A DNA stretch of 64,000 nt from Martinezella multihospitum (GTDB lineage Bacteria; Pseudomonadota; Alphaproteobacteria; Rhizobiales; Rhizobiaceae). Every line of letters begins with the position of its first letter. Position 1 is the stretch's first letter. Below are positions 61,790-64,000 of this stretch, piece after piece. The stretch spans positions 1-64,000 of the forward strand of contig NZ_FMAG01000015.1 of NCBI RefSeq assembly GCF_900094585.1. Direction: 5' to 3'. The position numbers and the translations under genes were made by a program. The notes under the pieces were generated by a model, which saw only the letters and a program-made list of their open reading frames with translations, searched no databases and had not been told where the DNA came from.

Positions 61790-62452
61790 TCAGGCGCGGC
61801 TGACTTCGGCATAATATTGCGGGCTTTCCCGTCGATCGAACATGCCGTAGTCGCGCACGATGCGCACGACGCGATGCCTGACCAAGCCAACGCTCTCGAG
61901 AGGGCTAACGTCGAACGCCTCTGCCGACCCACGGTCACGCCAGGAGGTGAGGAGCGCCAGTTTGCCTTCATTGTAGATGCTGGCGAAGATATCCTGGTCG
62001 AGCAGGGCAGGGCGGTATCGATCTAGCGCCAGGACGTCCGTGAGGTTCTGGGGGACAGGACCACCATTGGGCGAGATCTCGGTAAGCGCAGCGAATTTAG
62101 CATCGCCGATCTCCGTCTCATCCAATCGCTGCTCGACGAGCTGCAATCCCTGCGGAGGTGTCGAATCGGAGACGATCTCGCCCACACGCAGATGATAGTC
62201 CTGGAAAACTTCATCACGGCCGCGCTGCTGCGTTTCATGATGCTTTGCGATCGTGCGCCAGCGCACGACGGACTTCTCGTCGCGCCAGGTCGAATGCGAG
62301 AGGATCCAGCCCGGCCGCGACTTGCTCTCGAACCGCTCGTTGTCGATGAACCCCTCGATCCCTTCGAGGATCGGCTTCAGCTCTTTGGCAAGCGCAAGGT
62401 AGAGCTCGAATTCACTCGGCTTAGGATGGACCTCGAAGATGACAGAAAACAT
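61790..62452 (-). CDS. antibiotic biosynthesis monooxygenase (ABM)-fold protein
   Basis: 220 aa, ATG at 62452. The N-terminal half (MFSVIFEVHPKPSEFELYLA, GFIDNERFESKSRPGWILSH) is a classical ABM-like ferredoxin fold; a second, more divergent ABM-like repeat may cover residues 110-190. Small ABM proteins oxidise quinols or degrade haem, but a function cannot be assigned here. Divergent from TetR1 and behind operator 13. Confidence 0.8.
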   Translation of the reverse strand: MFSVIFEVHPKPSEFELYLALAKELKPILEGIEGFIDNERFESKSRPGWILSHSTWRDEKSVVRWRTIAKHHETQQRGRDEVFQDYHLRVGEIVSDSTPPQGLQLVEQRLDETEIGDAKFAALTEISPNGGPVPQNLTDVLALDRYRPALLDQDIFASIYNEGKLALLTSWRDRGSAEAFDVSPLESVGLVRHRVVRIVRDYGMFDRRESPQYYAEVSRA

Positions 62453-62582
62453 TTTGCTCCACCCATTTGCTTTGAGCTTCGGCTGAAAACAGACCTCGCG
62501 GTGCTGATGGATGGCACTCGGCCATTCCTCTGTCAGACGGAAGCGCTCGGTATTCGAATGCCGATCGATTCGTTTAGCATAA

Positions 62583-62600
62583 CGCTCTATCGATAGATAG
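62583..62600. promoter_or_regulatory. regulon operator 13 (ABM monooxygenase)
   Basis: CGCTCTATCGATAGATAG, 16 of 18 matches. It touches the -10 of the minus-strand ABM promoter and is 50 bases from operator 14, centre to centre. Confidence 0.78.
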
Positions 62601-62628
62601 ATTAAAGTTATTGTTTTTCGCCGATCAA
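62600..62628 (-). promoter_or_regulatory. promoter of the ABM monooxygenase gene
   Basis: Minus strand TTGATC (62628-62623), 17 bases, TTAATC (62605-62600), bracketed by operators 13 and 14. Confidence 0.5.
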
Positions 62629-62639
62629 AGCCCTACCTA
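62611..62639 (+). promoter_or_regulatory. possible promoter of TetR1
   Basis: TTGTTT (62611-62616), 17 bases, TACCTA (62634-62639). The -10 overlaps operator 14, which would allow autorepression. Confidence 0.4.
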
Positions 62640-62650
62640 TCGAGAGATAG
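62633..62650. promoter_or_regulatory. regulon operator 14 (TetR1 / ABM distal)
   Basis: CTACCTATCGAGAGATAG, 16 of 18 matches, 18 bases before the TetR1 ATG. Confidence 0.75.
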
Positions 62651-62668
62651 TCAACGGAGCAGACCCCC

Positions 62669-63220
62669 ATGAGTGATCTCGCTGCCGCCATCATGGACGC
62701 CGCCGAACGGCGGATGCGAAGAGGCGGCTTCAATGGTTTCAGTTTTCGCGAGATCGCCGCCGACGTCGGCGTGAAGAGCTCCAGCGTGCACTACCACTTC
62801 CCGACCAAGGGAGACCTCGCTGCAGCGGTCATCAAGCGCTATACCGCAGAGAATGCGGAGATGTTCGAGCGCGAATTTGCTAAGGAAGCCAATCCCGTCA
62901 AGGTCTTTGTGAAGGCATTTCGTGTCACCATTCACTCCCCGGACCGGATGTGCCCATGTGCCGTGCTTGGAGGGTCGTCGCAGGATCTGCCTCCCGAGGT
63001 CGCCGCAGAAGTGAAGCGCTTCTTCAAGATGTGTCACGACAAGCTTGTGGAGCGCGGGCTGCCATCGGATGAGGCGTCACAGCTGCTTTCTACGATCACA
63101 GGCGCACAGGTGGTCGCCAACGCGATGAACGACTTGAGCATCTACGACAGCGCCACGCGAGAGTTCGTCAAAACCATGAAGCCCGCTCCGGCGAGCACCG
63201 CAGCGCGGCGCGCCAAGTAA
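62669..63220 (+). CDS. TetR family regulator with CxC motif (TetR1)
   Basis: 183 aa, ATG at 62669. HTH: FSFREIAADVGVKSSSVHYH followed by FPTKGDL. Ligand domain with RMCPCAVLGG (C95, C97) and a helical C-terminus. The pair CxC suggests a redox or electrophile-sensing switch, as known for Cys-based TetR proteins such as NemR. Its recognition helix is almost the same as in TetR2, and operators 13 and 14 are in its control region. Best candidate, with TetR2, for the regulator of the window-wide palindrome. Confidence 0.92.
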   Translation: MSDLAAAIMDAAERRMRRGGFNGFSFREIAADVGVKSSSVHYHFPTKGDLAAAVIKRYTAENAEMFEREFAKEANPVKVFVKAFRVTIHSPDRMCPCAVLGGSSQDLPPEVAAEVKRFFKMCHDKLVERGLPSDEASQLLSTITGAQVVANAMNDLSIYDSATREFVKTMKPAPASTAARRAK

Positions 63221-63259
63221 GCTCGCCGAGCTTTCGAACGCTAGACCTCCAGGAACCCT

Positions 63260-63278
63260 GACGCGAATGATTCGCGTC
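63260..63278. promoter_or_regulatory. 19-bp perfect-arm palindrome between the TetR genes
   Basis: GACGCGAA-TGA-TTCGCGTC: 8-bp arms around 3 bases, between TetR1 stop and TetR2. It differs from the ATCGAT-centred operator. It could be a second operator or a terminator stem without a U-run. Confidence 0.4.
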
Positions 63279-63326
63279 GATGAGAGGGCTGCGGGATATT
63301 TCTCTGGCTAATCGCGCGAAAGTGGT

Positions 63327-63344
63327 CTATCTATCGATAGACAG
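63327..63344 (+). promoter_or_regulatory. regulon operator 15 (TetR2)
   Basis: CTATCTATCGATAGACAG, 17 of 18 matches; it ends 9 bases before the TetR2 GTG start and overlaps the presumed ribosome-binding site, so it would block transcription at or beyond the start site. Confidence 0.82.
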
Positions 63345-63353
63345 GAGAGTTTC

Positions 63354-63893
63354 GTGAGCCCAACAGCCGAACGTTTGATGGATCTCGCTGAGGCCCATAT
63401 CCGAGATCGCGGGTATGGTGGCTTCAGTTTTCGCGATCTCGCAGCTGAGGCCGGCATCAAGAGCGCGAGCGTCCATCATCATTTTCCGACGAAGGCGAAG
63501 ATGGCGGCGGCCGTGGCCAACCGCTATGCAAAGCGATTCCTCAAGGCTGTCGAAGCCAAGCCTGGCGAGAGGCCGGAGGATGCGATCGGCACCTATCGAA
63601 CGGCGGTCAGAATGACGATCGAGCGCGACGGACGTATGTGTCTCTGCGGCATCCTCGGTGCAGAGGCGGGCGCTCTGGCCCCGGAAGTGACGTCTGAGGT
63701 GCAATCATTCTTCCGTCGCTGTATCGAGGATCTTGCACGCCGCGTCAGCGGCCCTGACGCGACCGCGCAAGCTCACCACATCATCGCCACACTCGAAGGC
63801 GCGATGATCCTCGCCCGCGCCTACGGGGACATCGGTGCGTTCGACCAGGCCACGTCCGCATTAATCTCGTCGGCAACGAAGCAGACATCATAA
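63354..63893 (+). CDS. TetR family regulator with CxC motif (TetR2)
   Basis: 179 aa from GTG at 63354 (AGGAGA upstream). HTH: FSFRDLAAEAGIKSASVHHH followed by FPTKAKM. RMCLCGILGAEAGAL (C96, C98) at the same place as the CxC of TetR1. Probably a diverged duplicate. Single high-scoring operator (15) just upstream, so likely autoregulated. Confidence 0.92.
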   Translation: MSPTAERLMDLAEAHIRDRGYGGFSFRDLAAEAGIKSASVHHHFPTKAKMAAAVANRYAKRFLKAVEAKPGERPEDAIGTYRTAVRMTIERDGRMCLCGILGAEAGALAPEVTSEVQSFFRRCIEDLARRVSGPDATAQAHHIIATLEGAMILARAYGDIGAFDQATSALISSATKQTS

Positions 63894-63937
63894 GCGCAGG
63901 AACCTGTGCCCTTCTCCGATCAACGCTTAGTTGCGGG

Positions 63938-63966
63938 TTGACAGCGGCATCTACGGGTCGTAATCG
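63938..63966 (+). promoter_or_regulatory. promoter reading out of the window
   Basis: TTGACA (63938-63943), exactly 17 bases, TAATCG (63961-63966), directly followed by operator 16. It predicts a further regulon gene starting just after base 64000 on the plus strand. Confidence 0.55.
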
Positions 63967-63982
63967 ATCTATCGATAGGTAG
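63965..63982 (+). promoter_or_regulatory. regulon operator 16 (gene beyond window)
   Basis: CGATCTATCGATAGGTAG, 16 of 18 matches; it overlaps the -10 by two bases. Confidence 0.75.
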
Positions 63983-64000
63983 TTTAACACATCCCTCCTA

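Noticed and set aside
1-64000. tRNA, rRNA, CRISPR array, insertion sequences
   Set aside because: I looked for conserved tRNA/rRNA sequences, regularly spaced repeats and transposase motifs such as DDE-type proteins and found none that could be supported.

Overview
This window looks like part of a large conjugative plasmid or integrative element from a GC-rich alphaproteobacterium, probably Hyphomicrobiales (Rhizobiales) or Sphingomonadales. The evidence is a set of genes typical of such replicons: a ParB-type protein, a very large helicase-methyltransferase, DUF3085, DUF1419 and DUF3991/TOPRIM proteins, a LuxI-type synthase, and a complete VirB/VirD4 type IV secretion system. No chromosomal housekeeping block, rRNA, tRNA or CRISPR array was recognised.

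Layout. Bases 1-8713 hold plasmid maintenance genes, mostly on the minus strand (ParB-like, helicase-methylase, DUF3085, DUF1419) with GC-rich structured leaders. Bases 9300-14550 carry an orphan condensation-domain acyltransferase, an MFS pump / DUF924 / AlkA group and a TOPRIM protein. A compact, highly self-complementary segment (14942-15108) looks like a structured RNA or cruciform DNA element. Bases 15560-42450 are an accessory stress and efflux region: an Old Yellow Enzyme, a radical SAM protein, a SEC-C/HEPN-like protein, a PLP decarboxylase, an LLM monooxygenase with an MFS pump, a complete YehZYXW-type ABC importer, an SDR, an alpha/beta hydrolase, an RND pump and adaptor, and a five-gene operon (isochorismatase, DJ-1, cupin, SnoaL, MFS). 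Bases 42660-61740 are conjugation-related: luxI, then a minus-strand accessory operon (two lytic-transglycosylase-like or exported proteins, SSB, two SNase-like proteins, TrbM-like) divergent from virB1-B11/virD4, which ends in a DUF7002 (DarT-like) gene. The right end has a monooxygenase and two paralogous TetR regulators.

The most striking feature is a regulon written across the window. Fifteen sites match the 18-bp palindrome CTATCTATCGATAGATAG at 14-17 of 18 positions, and a sixteenth has a lengthened spacer. They lie in intergenic regions before the pumps, oxidoreductases, transporter, decarboxylase, monooxygenases and both right-end TetR genes. Most sit just downstream of a recognisable TTGAC-N17 promoter, and several promoters are bracketed by two copies. 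The two TetR proteins at the right end have nearly identical recognition helices, a CxC motif in the ligand domain, and the same palindrome in front of their own genes, so they are the best candidates for the regulators. The target genes suggest a response to electrophiles, quinones or other xenobiotics. This is inference from sequence.

Secondary points: the YehY-like permease lacks a normal start codon where homology says the protein begins; the last gene of the T4SS operon may be an ADP-ribosyltransferase; and luxI has no luxR partner in the window.
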